A stretch of DNA of 64,000 bases from positions 124,001 through 188,000 of the forward strand of contig CAVVZJ010000004.1 in assembly GCA_963752755.1 (NCBI GenBank), written 5' to 3'. The position numbers and the translations under genes were made by a program. Below the pieces are notes generated by a model. It saw only the letters and a program-made list of their open reading frames with translations, had not been told where the DNA came from and did no database searches. This DNA is from CAVVZJ01 sp963752755 (lineage in GTDB: Bacteria; Planctomycetota; Planctomycetia; Isosphaerales; Isosphaeraceae). Below, piece by piece: positions 53,725 through 63,268 of this stretch; position 1 is the stretch's first letter, and each line of letters opens with the position of its first letter.

Positions 53725-54255
53725 CTAATAAGTGATCAAGCTCACCACCTCATACGGCGCCAGCTTCTCCCTTCCCTTGAGGAAGGCCAGCTCGACGACG
53801 AAGGCACAGGCGACGACCTCGGCGCCGGCCTGGGTGATCAGGTCGCAGCAGGCTCGCATCGTGCCGCCGGTGGCGAGGACATCGTCGAGCAAGAGGACGC
53901 GCTGGCCGGCCTGGATGGCGTCGCTGTGCATCTCCAGGGCGTCGTGGCCGTATTCCAGCTCGTACTGGGCGGCGACCCGTTCATAAGGCAGCTTGCCAGG
54001 CTTGCGGATCGGGACGAAGCCGGCGTTCAAGGTCATCGCCAGCGGCGTGGCGAAGAGAAACCCCCGGGCCTCCGCAGCAGCGATCAGGTCGATCGACCGG
54101 CCGGAAAACTGGCCCGCGAGCCGCTCGATCGTGGCCCGGAAGGCGCCGGGGTGGGCCAGAAGGGGCGTGATATCCTTGAACTGGATGCCCGGCTTGGGGA
54201 AGTCGGGGATGTCGCGAATATGCTCGCGCAGGTTGATCGACGAGGTCGCGCTCAT
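53725..54255 (-). CDS. apt: Adenine phosphoribosyltransferase
   Basis: Salvages adenine to AMP with PRPP. 176 residues. The start MSATSSINLREHIRDIPDFP and PKPGIQFKDITPLLA match the family. AAAEARGFLFATPLA and KPGKLPYERV follow, and the PRPP-binding loop is VLLLDDVLATGGTM. The ATG at 54255 has GGAG upstream. The minus-strand extended -10 TGCTATAGT lies about 56 bases upstream. Convergent with the BamA-like gene. Confidence 0.95.
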   Translation of the reverse strand: MSATSSINLREHIRDIPDFPKPGIQFKDITPLLAHPGAFRATIERLAGQFSGRSIDLIAAAEARGFLFATPLAMTLNAGFVPIRKPGKLPYERVAAQYELEYGHDALEMHSDAIQAGQRVLLLDDVLATGGTMRACCDLITQAGAEVVACAFVVELAFLKGREKLAPYEVVSLITY

Positions 54256-54310
54256 GGGGGCTCCGGTCGCGGTAGCAGATCCACGCAGGTGGCGAACTGA
54301 AGACCGTCTC

Positions 54311-54319
54311 ACTATAGCA
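54311..54319 (-). promoter_or_regulatory. Extended -10 promoter element of apt
   Basis: Read on the minus strand this is TGCTATAGT, an extended -10 box (TGN before TATAGT), 56 bases upstream of the apt start. No clear -35 is seen, as is common for extended -10 promoters. Confidence 0.45.
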
Positions 54320-54382
54320 CACGGCCCGGACGCGGAGCACGCGGCCGGGCCGATCCCATCAGTCGCCTCTTCCTTGCCGGGA

Positions 54383-55147
54383 TCAGGGTGAGAATGACTC
54401 CAGATCCGAGGCCGAAGCGGGCAAGGACATCGTCGCCGCCGGATAGCTCGACGCCGGCGAGACCGGCTGCGCCGCGGCCGACGGGCCGGCGGTGGGTGTC
54501 GGGTCGGAGATCATCGGCAGGTTGATCCCGATCCGCTTGTTCCGCTTGCGGATCGAGCCCGAGGAGATCGGCCCGAAGCCGCCCACGTAGACATCCTTGG
54601 CGTTGGCCGCCGCGAGCTGCGTGCCCGACCGCCAGACCATTTGACCGCTGGCGCGGTCGTAAGCGAAGAGAGCCATCTTGGTGTAGGCGAGCTGGTCGCT
54701 CTTCTTGACGATCGGGATCTCGGGGATCGTGCCCGTCGGGATACCCGAGAGCGTCGGCGGCACGGTCACCTGGGGCACGCCCACCAGCCAGTTGTACGAG
54801 TCCGTGCCGTATGCCCCGACCCTGGCCTCGACGATCCACTGGGCCTTCTCGGCCTTGTCCCGAAGCAAGACCCCTTGCGCCAGCATCGCCTGCCGAAGGC
54901 TGGAGATGACCCAGCCTTGATCGACGGCCGTTACATACTGCGTATCCAGGAAGATTGGCACCCCGGCGAGCGGCCGGAAATCGACCTTCCGCAAGGCATC
55001 GTCCCAGGCGTTGGTCAGGAGAATCTGCTCGGTTCCCGTGCGGGCCGTGCCGGTCTGCTTGACGGTCCCGCAGCCGGCCAGCGTGACGAAGACCAGGCTC
55101 ACGCCAAGCCCGAACCGGCCGCGGACTCCCAGTCGATCCAACCGCAT
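54383..55147 (-). CDS. Uncharacterised lipoprotein
   Basis: 254 residues. A lipoprotein signal ends in a lipobox-like LVFVTLAGC. The body reads EQILLTNAWDDALRKVDFRP, AGVPIFLDTQYVTAVDQGWV and AQWIVEARVGAYGTDSYNWL, then IRKRNKRIGINLPMISD and a Ser/Ala/Pro-rich tail. No known motif. GGAGGG precedes the ATG at 55147. Planctomycete genomes hold relatives of this type annotated only as hypothetical. Probably attached to a membrane in the periplasm. Confidence 0.7.
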   Translation of the reverse strand: MRLDRLGVRGRFGLGVSLVFVTLAGCGTVKQTGTARTGTEQILLTNAWDDALRKVDFRPLAGVPIFLDTQYVTAVDQGWVISSLRQAMLAQGVLLRDKAEKAQWIVEARVGAYGTDSYNWLVGVPQVTVPPTLSGIPTGTIPEIPIVKKSDQLAYTKMALFAYDRASGQMVWRSGTQLAAANAKDVYVGGFGPISSGSIRKRNKRIGINLPMISDPTPTAGPSAAAQPVSPASSYPAATMSLPASASDLESFSP

Positions 55148-55306
55148 GCGCGCATCCCTCCTTGAGACCGATGCCAGGCCCCGCAGGGTAACGGGAACCT
55201 CCGGAGGGGTCAACGCGGATCGCCGCGGACGAACAACAGCCCGGCGGGATCGCTCCCACCGGGCCGTTCGTCGGACAATCCGTTCTCCCGGCCGCTCGGG
55301 CCGGCA

Positions 55307-56884
55307 TCACTTCTTCTTGGCGTCCTCCGGCTTGACAAGGGTCTTGAACTCACCCGGCAGGCGGTGGTTGACATCCTCGACGTAGACCGAGATCTCGCCG
55401 GAACTCTTGATCAGGTCCTGGAAGTCCTTGACGGTCTTGAGCGGCTTGATCGCCTTGTTCTCGACGACCTTGGTGATCATGTCGCCGACCTCGATACCGG
55501 CCGCGGCGGCCGGACTCTCGGGCTTGACCGCCGTGACAACCAGACCGGTATCCTGGCCCTTCCAGCCGTACTTTTCGGCTAGCTCATCGTTCAGCGGGGT
55601 GACGGCCAGGCCGTACTCATTGACCGCGTCGACCGTGACCGATCGCGGCTTCTCCTCGACGGTCGCGCCTTCGGGGACCATGATCTTGGCGATCTGCTGG
55701 TAAGGCGCGGGGCTGACCTGGGTATGCTGCTCCTTGCCGTTGCGCAGGTACTCCAGGTCATACGATTTGCCGACATCGCTGGTCTGCACCAGGTACTGCA
55801 AGCCCTTGCGGCTGTGGACCGGCTCGCCGTCGTAGCCGGTGATGATGTCACCGACCTTCAGGCCGGCCTTGGCCGCCGGGGTGTTCGGGCCGACATTCAG
55901 GACGACGACCCCCTGGGTCTTCGGATCAAGCCCGAGGTTCCGGGCCAGGCCACGGTTCAGCGGGTTGATCTCGATACCCATGAGGGCCGGCTCGATCTTG
56001 CCGTTCTTGATAAGTTTGTCGGCCAGGCGAACGGCCATGTCGATCGGGATCGCGAAGCCGACGCCCGCACTGGCGCGGGTCGTGGTGGCGATCGCCGAGT
56101 TGATGCCGATGACCTTGCCGTCCATGTCCACCAGGGGACCGCCCGAGTTGCCCGGGTTGATCGAGGCGTCGGTCTGGATGAACGACTCGAACTGGTTGAT
56201 GTCCACATTCTCGCGCTGGGTGGCCGAAACGATTCCGGCCGTCACCGTCTGGCTCAGGCCGAATGGTGAGCCGACGGCCAGGACCCACTCGCCGACTTTC
56301 AGGTCCTTGCTCGTGCCGATCTTGAGCGGCCGGTACTCGGAATTGGCCACCTTGATGACCGCAACGTCGGCCTCGGGGTAGGTCCCCACGACATTGGCGC
56401 TGGCCTGAACACCATCATGGAAGGTCACGGTGATCTTGTCGGCCCCCTCGACGACGTGGTTATTCGTCAGGATGTGCCCCTTGTCGTCATAGACGAAGCC
56501 CGAGCCGGTCCCCGACGCGGCAAACTGCTGGTCCTCGAAGCGGAAGCCCTGACCGGGCGTCGCCCCGGGGCCGAAGAAGCGGCGGAGCAGCTCCTCCATC
56601 TCCTTCGGATCGACTTGCTGGCCCTGCGGGCCGTTGCCACCCCGGCCGGGCAAGCCGCGGCGGATCGGCAACTCCGGACTCTTCTTCTCGATATTGATCT
56701 GGACAACCGACGCACTCACGTACTCCGAGACGGCGTTGAACGCCGCCGACAGCTCACGGGCGACGTGCTGCCCTTGCGACGGGATCTCCTGAGCCGCCGG
56801 CAACGGCTGCGTGTAGCTCCGCGACCCCACCAGAGCCGCCACCGAAACCACCAACGCGGCCCAGGCCACAGCGTTTCGCTTCAT
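55307..56884 (-). CDS. HtrA/Do-type serine protease with two PDZ domains
   Basis: 525 residues, exported or membrane-anchored at its N-terminus (NAVAWAALVVSVAALVG). The trypsin-like domain has His143 in ILTNNHVVEG, Asp173 in YPEADVAVIKVA and Ser247 in NPGNSGGPL, the complete DegP triad. Two PDZ domains follow (GVVVLNVGPNTPAAKAGLKV and VVTAVKPESPAAAAGIEVGD). A glutamine/glycine-rich segment near residue 80-90 is a short linker. AGGAGGAG lies before the ATG. It degrades or refolds misfolded periplasmic proteins. Confidence 0.95.
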   Translation of the reverse strand: MKRNAVAWAALVVSVAALVGSRSYTQPLPAAQEIPSQGQHVARELSAAFNAVSEYVSASVVQINIEKKSPELPIRRGLPGRGGNGPQGQQVDPKEMEELLRRFFGPGATPGQGFRFEDQQFAASGTGSGFVYDDKGHILTNNHVVEGADKITVTFHDGVQASANVVGTYPEADVAVIKVANSEYRPLKIGTSKDLKVGEWVLAVGSPFGLSQTVTAGIVSATQRENVDINQFESFIQTDASINPGNSGGPLVDMDGKVIGINSAIATTTRASAGVGFAIPIDMAVRLADKLIKNGKIEPALMGIEINPLNRGLARNLGLDPKTQGVVVLNVGPNTPAAKAGLKVGDIITGYDGEPVHSRKGLQYLVQTSDVGKSYDLEYLRNGKEQHTQVSPAPYQQIAKIMVPEGATVEEKPRSVTVDAVNEYGLAVTPLNDELAEKYGWKGQDTGLVVTAVKPESPAAAAGIEVGDMITKVVENKAIKPLKTVKDFQDLIKSSGEISVYVEDVNHRLPGEFKTLVKPEDAKKK

Positions 56885-57195
56885 CGTCTTTCTCCTCCTG
56901 GCCCAATCCAACAGGACTGGCCTTGCACTCCTCGGCAATCGGGGCGGGAAGGGCCCGCCCTGCGCCCTCGAGTTCCCTGTTTCTACGATCTCGGCTGGTG
57001 AGGGGGTTCAACCCGATTCCTCAAGAAATTGCCTTTGCGGGATTCTCGTTGCAGACCCAGAATCGACCGGGCGGCTCCCTCGCCACGCCAACCTACTTTC
57101 TGTTACGCTCGGAGTGAGCATTCGGGTCGTCCCGGCGTGGGATCCATTCTGGATATTCGTCCCCGGACGCCGTCGATTTTTGAGGAATCCGGCCG

Positions 57196-58242
57196 ATGCG
57201 AGGCGATCTGACCGACCCTCGGGACCAGGATCCGGAAACGCTCCTGGCCTGGTCGCGTTCGCTGGGGGTCGAGGACCAGTCCGCGCGCCGGCTGGTGACG
57301 GCGGCCATCGGCCACGGCATTCTCGATCCGGTCATCTGGTCGCGGTCGTTCCAGGTCCCGAAGCGTCTGGCCGATCGGCTCGGCCCCTTACCACGGCTGA
57401 CCCGGGAGCGTTCCGTCACCTCGTCCTTCGATGGATTCCAGAAACTTCTGTTCCGGACGGCCGACAATCTGGCCGTCGAGACGGTCCTGATCCCCTTGCA
57501 CAAGGCCGGTTCGGTGAGTCTCTGCCTGTCGTCGCAGGTCGGCTGTGTGATGGGCTGCGTCTTCTGCGCCACGGCCCGCATGAGTTCCCGGCGAAACCTG
57601 GCCACCTGGGAAATCCTGGACCAGTTCCTTCTGGCCCGCGACCTCGTCCGCTCGCAGGGCCGTCGGGTGACTGGCGTGGTCTTCATGGGCATGGGCGAGC
57701 CCTTTCTCAATTACGACCGCGTGATTGCTGCCGCGGAGTTGCTACGCTGTCCGTTCGGGGCGGCGGTGGCGGCGAAGGCGATCACGATCAGCACCGTCGG
57801 CCTGGTCCGAGAGATCGACCGCTTCACGGCCGAGGGGCACAAGTACCGCCTCTCGATCAGCCTCGGCGCGGCGACCGACGCCAGGCGGGCGCAGCTCGTC
57901 CCGTTGGCGTCCCGCGAGTCTCTGGCGGCGATCCTGGCCGCAGCGCGGCGGCACGCCCTGGCCCGTCGCCAGCGGGTCAACCTGGCTTATGTCTGCATCT
58001 CGGGCGAGAATGTGAGCGAGGAGGACGCCGAAGCCCTGGGACGCCAGATCGGCGACACGCCCGTCCGTCTCGACCTGATCGACGTCGTCGACCCGACCGG
58101 CCGGTTCCAACCGCCCTCGCCCGAGGAATTGAGCCGCTTCCGCGACGCCCTGACCCGGTACGTTGGTCAGCCGGTTGTCCGACGCTACTCCGGCGGTGCT
58201 GATATCCAGGCGGCATGCGGCACGCTGGCTGGCGCTGGCTAG
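57196..58242 (+). CDS. rlmN: Dual-specificity 23S rRNA/tRNA A2-methyltransferase (radical SAM)
   Basis: 348 residues. The radical SAM CxxxCxxC cluster is Cys117, Cys121 and Cys124 in QVGCVMGCVFCATARM. GVVFMGMGEPFLNYD and ISTVGLVREIDRF follow, and the second catalytic Cys near the C-terminus is Cys341 in ADIQAACGTLAG. These are the RlmN signatures. The enzyme makes m2A in 23S rRNA and some tRNAs. The gene is isolated, starting at ATG 57196. Confidence 0.92.
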   Translation: MRGDLTDPRDQDPETLLAWSRSLGVEDQSARRLVTAAIGHGILDPVIWSRSFQVPKRLADRLGPLPRLTRERSVTSSFDGFQKLLFRTADNLAVETVLIPLHKAGSVSLCLSSQVGCVMGCVFCATARMSSRRNLATWEILDQFLLARDLVRSQGRRVTGVVFMGMGEPFLNYDRVIAAAELLRCPFGAAVAAKAITISTVGLVREIDRFTAEGHKYRLSISLGAATDARRAQLVPLASRESLAAILAAARRHALARRQRVNLAYVCISGENVSEEDAEALGRQIGDTPVRLDLIDVVDPTGRFQPPSPEELSRFRDALTRYVGQPVVRRYSGGADIQAACGTLAGAG

Positions 58243-58290
58243 GCAAGTCGGCTCGACAACACACGCCCGACGGGAGCGATGGTCGGGAAC

Positions 58291-58989
58291 CTACTTGGTC
58301 AGCGGTGACAGCTCGACTTTCCGGTAGAAGACCTCCGCACCCTCGGACTGGAGAAGGATCTTGCCGCGGGTGACGCTGGCGTCGGTTCCCTCGTTGACCA
58401 CGACGCCATTAACGATGTTGGTGATTCGACCGCCGTCGCAGAGAACTTCAATGGTGTTCCACGCGCCCTTGGGCTTCTCACCATCCTGCGTTTTGATGGC
58501 CCGGCCGCCCTTGTGGCGCTCACCACGGACGGTCAGCTCGGTGCCGTCCACCATCCAGAAGTCGCCACAATCGCCTTCCTGAATCTGGCACTCGATCGAG
58601 CGGGGCCAGACCTTGTCCGGCCCGACGACGTGCAGCAAGATGCCCGAGTCGCGCTTGGCGTTCTCACGGGGTGGATACCGCTTCTCACCCCACTTGAACT
58701 CGACGAGGAGGCGGTAATTCTCGAATTCCTGCTCCGTCGTCAGGCAACCGAACTCCTCACCAGAGACGTGGATCAGGCCATCCTCGACCCGGAAGACCTG
58801 TCTGGGGTCCTGGCGGGGCTCGGAACCGTCCTTGTGGGGGATGTAAGTGTACCAGCCTTTGAGGTCCTGGCCGTTGAAGAGACGGACCGGATCGTCGGCC
58901 CGGACGGCTCCGGAAAGTCCGGCCATCAAGGCCAGGGCCAGCGACAGTGGCAAGAACCCCCGCCTGGCATTAAACCGGTCGTTGCACAT
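58291..58989 (-). CDS. DUF1080 exported protein
   Basis: 232 residues. A signal peptide (LPLSLALALMAGLSGAVRAD) precedes the DUF1080 pattern: PVRLFNGQDLKGWYTYIP, YRLLVEFKWGEKRYPPRE, RDSGILLHVVGPDKVWPRS and IECQIQEGDCGDFW. This 3-keto-disaccharide-hydrolase-like jelly roll is very common in Planctomycetes and is linked to carbohydrate breakdown. Trp and acidic residues that could bind sugar are visible. Minus strand, isolated. Confidence 0.9.
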   Translation of the reverse strand: MCNDRFNARRGFLPLSLALALMAGLSGAVRADDPVRLFNGQDLKGWYTYIPHKDGSEPRQDPRQVFRVEDGLIHVSGEEFGCLTTEQEFENYRLLVEFKWGEKRYPPRENAKRDSGILLHVVGPDKVWPRSIECQIQEGDCGDFWMVDGTELTVRGERHKGGRAIKTQDGEKPKGAWNTIEVLCDGGRITNIVNGVVVNEGTDASVTRGKILLQSEGAEVFYRKVELSPLTK

Positions 58990-59108
58990 CGTCGTGGTGG
59001 CTCCTCGGAACGGAACGGGAGAAAACGACCCGGCGCGCGCGAACAACCCGGTCCTGACGTCGGGAGGCTCCTGACAGTCAGGACCGAGCGCACCTCGCAA
59101 GAGGCATG

Positions 59109-59597
59109 CTAACGCGGACGCAGGGCCGACTCAAGTGAGTCGCCACACACGATTTCGGAAAGTGGTTTTCGGGGGAGATCGCCGGGGGATGGGATTACTC
59201 GGCGGCGAGTTGACGACGGCGCCTGGGCGTCGCGGAGCGCGGAGATCAGCTCCAGTGTGGGGACGGCATACGGCGCCAGCGCGGTCTGAGCCACGGTCCA
59301 GCTCTCGGCTCCGGGTACGGCCTCGTAGGCGACCCGGCCACGTTGGACCTTGCGGACGACCACGCCGCGATCGACCAGATACAAAAGCACGGCCACCCGG
59401 CGGCCGAGCGGGGCCTCCGACCAGTAGGTCGAGTCCCGTAGCGTGGCCTCCAGATGAAGGCCGGCAAACCGAAGGGCTTCCTCGATCAGGGCTTCGAGAT
59501 GCTCGTCGTTACGGTGGTGGCGAAAGGCGGCGAGGCGGCCGGACCACTGTCGGGCGAGACCCTGAGGTGAGCGAGCGGGGGATGCGGGGTCAGACAT
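59109..59597 (-). CDS. Hypothetical protein
   Basis: 162 residues starting MSDPASPARSPQGLARQW. The middle reads HRNDEHLEALIEEALRFAGL, APLGRRVAVLLYLVDRGVVV and VPGAESWTVAQTALAPYAVP, which look like a compact folded protein. No motif or relative is recognised. The ATG at 59597 was chosen because the preceding open frame reads low-complexity arginine- and proline-rich sequence. It lies between DUF1080 and the MMPL gene. Confidence 0.45.
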   Translation of the reverse strand: MSDPASPARSPQGLARQWSGRLAAFRHHRNDEHLEALIEEALRFAGLHLEATLRDSTYWSEAPLGRRVAVLLYLVDRGVVVRKVQRGRVAYEAVPGAESWTVAQTALAPYAVPTLELISALRDAQAPSSTRRRVIPSPGDLPRKPLSEIVCGDSLESALRPR

Positions 59598-59698
59598 TCT
59601 CGTACCAGGTTGGGGGCGTCCCAGTCGGGGACGCATCCTCGGGACATTCGGAAGCATTCTAGCCCCCCGGGCAAGACCCTGCGAACCGGAAACTGGCT

Positions 59699-59726
59699 TT
59701 GACATAATCGTGATCCATCTTATAAC
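59699..59726 (+). promoter_or_regulatory. Promoter candidate of the MMPL transporter gene
   Basis: TTGACA (59699-59704) and TATAAC (59721-59726) are separated by 16 bases, and lie 115 bases upstream of the transporter start on the same strand. Both hexamers fit sigma70 closely. Confidence 0.5.
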
Positions 59727-59840
59727 CTTCCCCGGAATGGGCCGCGCTCGCGTGACGGTCAATCCTGGTCGTCGCGACGAGCCCGCGAACGCCGTGGTTC
59801 TCGCGATCGGTCCCCCCGTCCTCCGGACCCCTCGACGCCT

Positions 59841-62317
59841 ATGTTCGGATCGATCGCTGCGCTGGTCACTCGCCACGGCTGGGCCGTCCTGCTCGGCTGG
59901 GCCGTCCTGCTGGGCTGGCTCTACCAGGTGGCCCCGTCCTGGGACGCCGTCAGCCGCGACGACGACGTCCGCTTCTTCCCGCCCGAGTATCCGAGCGTCA
60001 TCGGCCAGGGACTTGCTCGAACGCGGCTTCCCCGCCGACACGGCCAGCTCCTCGCTGATCGTCATCGCCGAGCGGCCCGAGGGCGAGCTGACCGACGAGG
60101 ACCGCCAGTTCCTCGACCGTCTGGAACGTCGACTCAACGACCTCGGCCGCGAGCAGCCGAAGCTGGGCCTCAAGGAGGTCGTCGGCCGGAACCGTCCGGT
60201 CATCGGCGAGCGCCTGGTGCAGAGCCGGCCCGGGCGGCGGGCAGGTGGCGCTGACCGCCGTGATGCTCCGGGGCACGTTCGCCTCGAAGGAAGCCCGGAT
60301 CGCCGTCGATGCGATCTACGGCTTGCTCGACCGACTCCGCGCCGAGGCGCCGAAGGGCCTGAACCTGGCAATGTCACCGGCTCGGCGGCCGTCGGCCACG
60401 ACTCGAACGAGGCGGCCAACCAGAGCCTCCACGCCACGACCGTCGCCACGATCGCGCTCGTGGTCGCGATCCTGCTGGTCGTCTATCGCTCGCCGATCCT
60501 GGCCCTGATCCCGCTGGCGACGATCGCTCTCTCGGCCTGGGCCGCCTTGATGCTGATCGCCCGCATGGCCTTGCCGCCGTTCCACTTCCAGGTCATCAAC
60601 GTCACGAAGGTCTTCCTGATCGTCGTGCTCTTCGGCGCCGGCACGGACTACTGCCTCTTCCTGATCGCCCGCTACCGCGAGGAACTGGTCCGCGGCCGTT
60701 CGCGCAACGACGCCATCGCCGAGGCGATCCGCCAGGTCGGCGGCGCCCTGGTCGCCAGCGCGGGCACGGTCATCATCGGCCTGGGGATGCTCTGGTTCTC
60801 GACCTTCACCAAGATCCAGTACACCGGCCCGGCGATCGCCCTGAGCCTCATCATCGCATTGGCGGCGGCCTTGACGCTCGCGCCGGTGATGCTCCGCCTG
60901 CTGGGTCGGGCCGTCTTCTGGCCTTTCCGACCGCCGCAACACCACCGCGGCGCCGACCCGGAGACCGAGAGCCTCGAAGAGACCCCGATGTACGGCTTCT
61001 GGGCCGGCGTCGCCGACGTGGTCGTCCGCCACCCAGCCTTGATCCTCGTCGCGAGCCTGGTCCTGCTCCTGCCGTTCGCCTGGATCGGCACTCAGGTGAA
61101 GGACAGCTACGACATCCTCGCCGACCTCGACACCACCCAGCCGAGCGTCCGCGGCTCGCAGGTCTTCCGCAGCTATTACCCCGAGGGCGAGCTGGGGCCG
61201 ACGACGATCCTCGATCCACCATCCCGAGCTGGACTTCACCACCGCCTGGGGTCGCGAGACGATCCGCAGCCTCAGCCAGAAGCTGGCGCGGATGCCGCAC
61301 GTCGTCGAGGTCCGCTCTCTGACCCGCCCGCTCGGTAAGCCCGGCCAGTTCCTCCCCGACGACGAGCCCAAGCCCGCCCCGACCCCCTCCGGCGCGGGGG
61401 GCCTTCTGGGGCGGTTTGGCCAGCTCGGACGCGGAGCCCAGCAGACGTTCGCCGAGCTGCGTCGTCGCGCCATCTGGTCCGAGATCCTCGACCACTACGT
61501 CAGCACCGGCCGCAAGGCGGCACCCGGCCGGGAGGTCGTGCCAGCGGATCGTAACCACATCACCCGGCTCGACGTGATCTTTGACGTCAGCCCGTTCTCC
61601 GAGGAAAGTCTCGACGCCCTGTCCAACGTCTCGGCCGTCGTCTCCGAGACGACCCGCGCCGGCAACCTCTCCGGCGCTGGGTTCGGCCTGGCAGGCACGA
61701 CCGTCCAGATCGACGACCTGAAGCGGGTGACGACCCTCGACGAGCATCGGATGTACGTCCTGGTGACGATGGGTGTCTACGCGATCCTCGTCGTGCTTCT
61801 GCGACGGCCCGGCATCTGCCTCTATCTGATCGCGACGGTGATCCTCGGCTACCTCGCCTCCCTCGGCATGACTGAGCTGGTCTTCCACTACTTCCACAAC
61901 GGCCCCGGTCCCTGGATGGGGCTCGACTGGAAGGTCGGTTTCTTCCTGTTCGTGATCCTGGTGGCGGTCGGCGAGGACTACAACATCTTCCTGATGTCCC
62001 GCGTGATCGAGGAAGAACGCAAGCACGGCCCGATCGAGGGGACGCGTCGGGCGATCGCCCACACCGGCGGGATCATCAGCTCCTGCGGCGTGATCATGGC
62101 CGGCACCTTCGGCGCCATGATCTTCGGGACCCTCACCGCCCTCAAGGAACTCGGCTTCGCCCTCGGTCTCGGCGTCCTGCTCGACACCTTCATCGTCCGC
62201 CCGGTGCTGGTCCCCGCCTTCGTCGTCCTCTGGCACCGCCTCCGTCCTGAGGCCCACCTCTCCGCCCCCGGCATCCCCCGCGACCAGGCGGAGCCGGTGA
62301 CGACGTCGGCCTCGTAG
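59841..62317 (+). CDS. MMPL/RND-family transporter (at least four frame breaks)
   Basis: About 825 residues when corrected. The N-terminus has a TM helix (VLLGWAVLLGWLYQVAPSW). After breaks at about 60008, 60235, 60370 and 61215, the frame continues TVATIALVVAILLVVYRSP, VLFGAGTDYCLFLIARYREE, LGMLWFSTFTKIQYTGP, RMYVLVTMGVYAILVVLLR and GEDYNIFLMSRVIEEERKHG. The repeated signatures GAGTDYCLFLIAR and GEDYNIFLMSR identify the MMPL fold, with two six-TM halves. Probably exports lipids or hopanoid-like compounds (family knowledge). The breaks may be sequencing errors. Confidence 0.85.
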
Positions 62318-62375
62318 CGGCCCGGCCGATCGCCACGGCTTTCTTTTGACCGTTCTCAGTCGCTCGCGACGCCGC

Positions 62376-62528
62376 GGGGACGCTCGGGCGACGCGCCCAG
62401 GACGCCTGCGGGACGCGGTGAGGACGCCGGGGGGACGCTTGCCAACGGGGTCAACAGCCGATCGCAAATTCCAGAATGACAAGAAGTTAGGAGGACGATT
62501 TTGCCCATTTTGAAGTTCGTTCGGCGCC
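62376..62528 (+). repeat. Dispersed intergenic repeat, copy B
   Basis: A GGACGC-rich stretch (62376-62439) is followed about 66 bases later by CCATTTT, GTTCGTT and GGCGC (62505-62527). Copy A at 18011-18150 has the same order and spacing. The intergenic region 62318-62607 contains no gene that I recognise. A minus-strand TGCTATAAT extended -10 box near 62606-62614 could start a transcript leftwards into this repeat. Confidence 0.5.
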
Positions 62529-62607
62529 AGGGACGCATCGCGGCGCCGCGATAGCTCGCGAGATCGGGGAATGGGGTTCCACCGAATTGTCAAGGAACTC
62601 GGGTTAA

Positions 62608-63078
62608 TTATAGCACACAAACGAGACACCGGTGGGACGCTTTGACGGCCGCGGTGAGGTCGAGCAAGCAGGCGATTGCAGGAGGACCGCCGGGCTGACG
62701 TGGAAGACGCGCAGCCAGGGCCTCGATGTGCCTCCGGTTCAGGCGACGCTTGCCGGCCAGGACCTCGGAGATGGTTGATTCCGCGATCCCGGATTCGGCC
62801 GCCACCTCGGCCTGGGTCCGGCCGCTGGACTCGATCAGGAACGCCAGCATCTCGGCGTCGGAGACGGGCGCGATCGGGTGGTGTTTCTTCTCGTACTTCT
62901 CGACCAGATCGCCGAGGACGTCGAGATAATCCTCCTCGTCGTCGCTCAGACGATCCCGATCAAGAAGCTCGTTGATGACCTCGATGGCGCGGTCGAGTTC
63001 CTCCTCCGTGCGGATCGGACGGAGGGGGAACCCGTCTCCTGCCCCCGAGTGTTCGACCGTCGGACCTTGCCGGGCCAT
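62608..63078 (-). CDS. HigA-like XRE antitoxin (orphan, one frame break)
   Basis: 156 residues to the first stop. The start MARQGPTVEHSGAGDGF is followed by EEELDRAIEVINELLDRD, EEDYLDVLGDLVEKYEKKHH, and the HTH VSDAEMLAFLIESSGRTQAE, then VAAESGIAESTISEVLAGKR. The frame changes at about 62700, and the other frame reads FHVSPAVLLQSPA, the expected HigA end. No HigB toxin ORF lies on either side, so this is an orphan antitoxin or a degraded pair. Confidence 0.7.
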   Translation of the reverse strand: MARQGPTVEHSGAGDGFPLRPIRTEEELDRAIEVINELLDRDRLSDDEEDYLDVLGDLVEKYEKKHHPIAPVSDAEMLAFLIESSGRTQAEVAAESGIAESTISEVLAGKRRLNRRHIEALAARLPRQPGGPPAIACLLDLTAAVKASHRCLVCVL

Positions 63079-63095
63079 TGGAAGGGTTCTCCCGT

Positions 63096-63150
63096 GGGAC
63101 AGCCGCCCCCGGCTGTCCTCAACCGGAGACAGCCGGGGGCGGCTGTCCCA
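63096..63150. repeat. Double palindrome before the clpC 3' end
   Basis: Two 22-base arms, each itself nearly palindromic, are exact reverse complements of each other (63096-63117 and 63128-63149). Left arm begins GGGACAGCC, right arm ends GGCTGTCCC. They can fold as one long hairpin or as two. Between the orphan antitoxin and the clpC gene, this may be a REP-type element or a strong structural transcript end. Confidence 0.65.
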
Positions 63151-63268
63151 CACCCAAAGGAAAGTGCCCCAGGCCATCCGGCATGACAGAGCCGAAAGAA
63201 AAAAGCGGGCCAGGAAAACCCGGCCCGCCTCGCTCGTTTCGTTTCCTTATAACCCGAATCCTTCCGGC

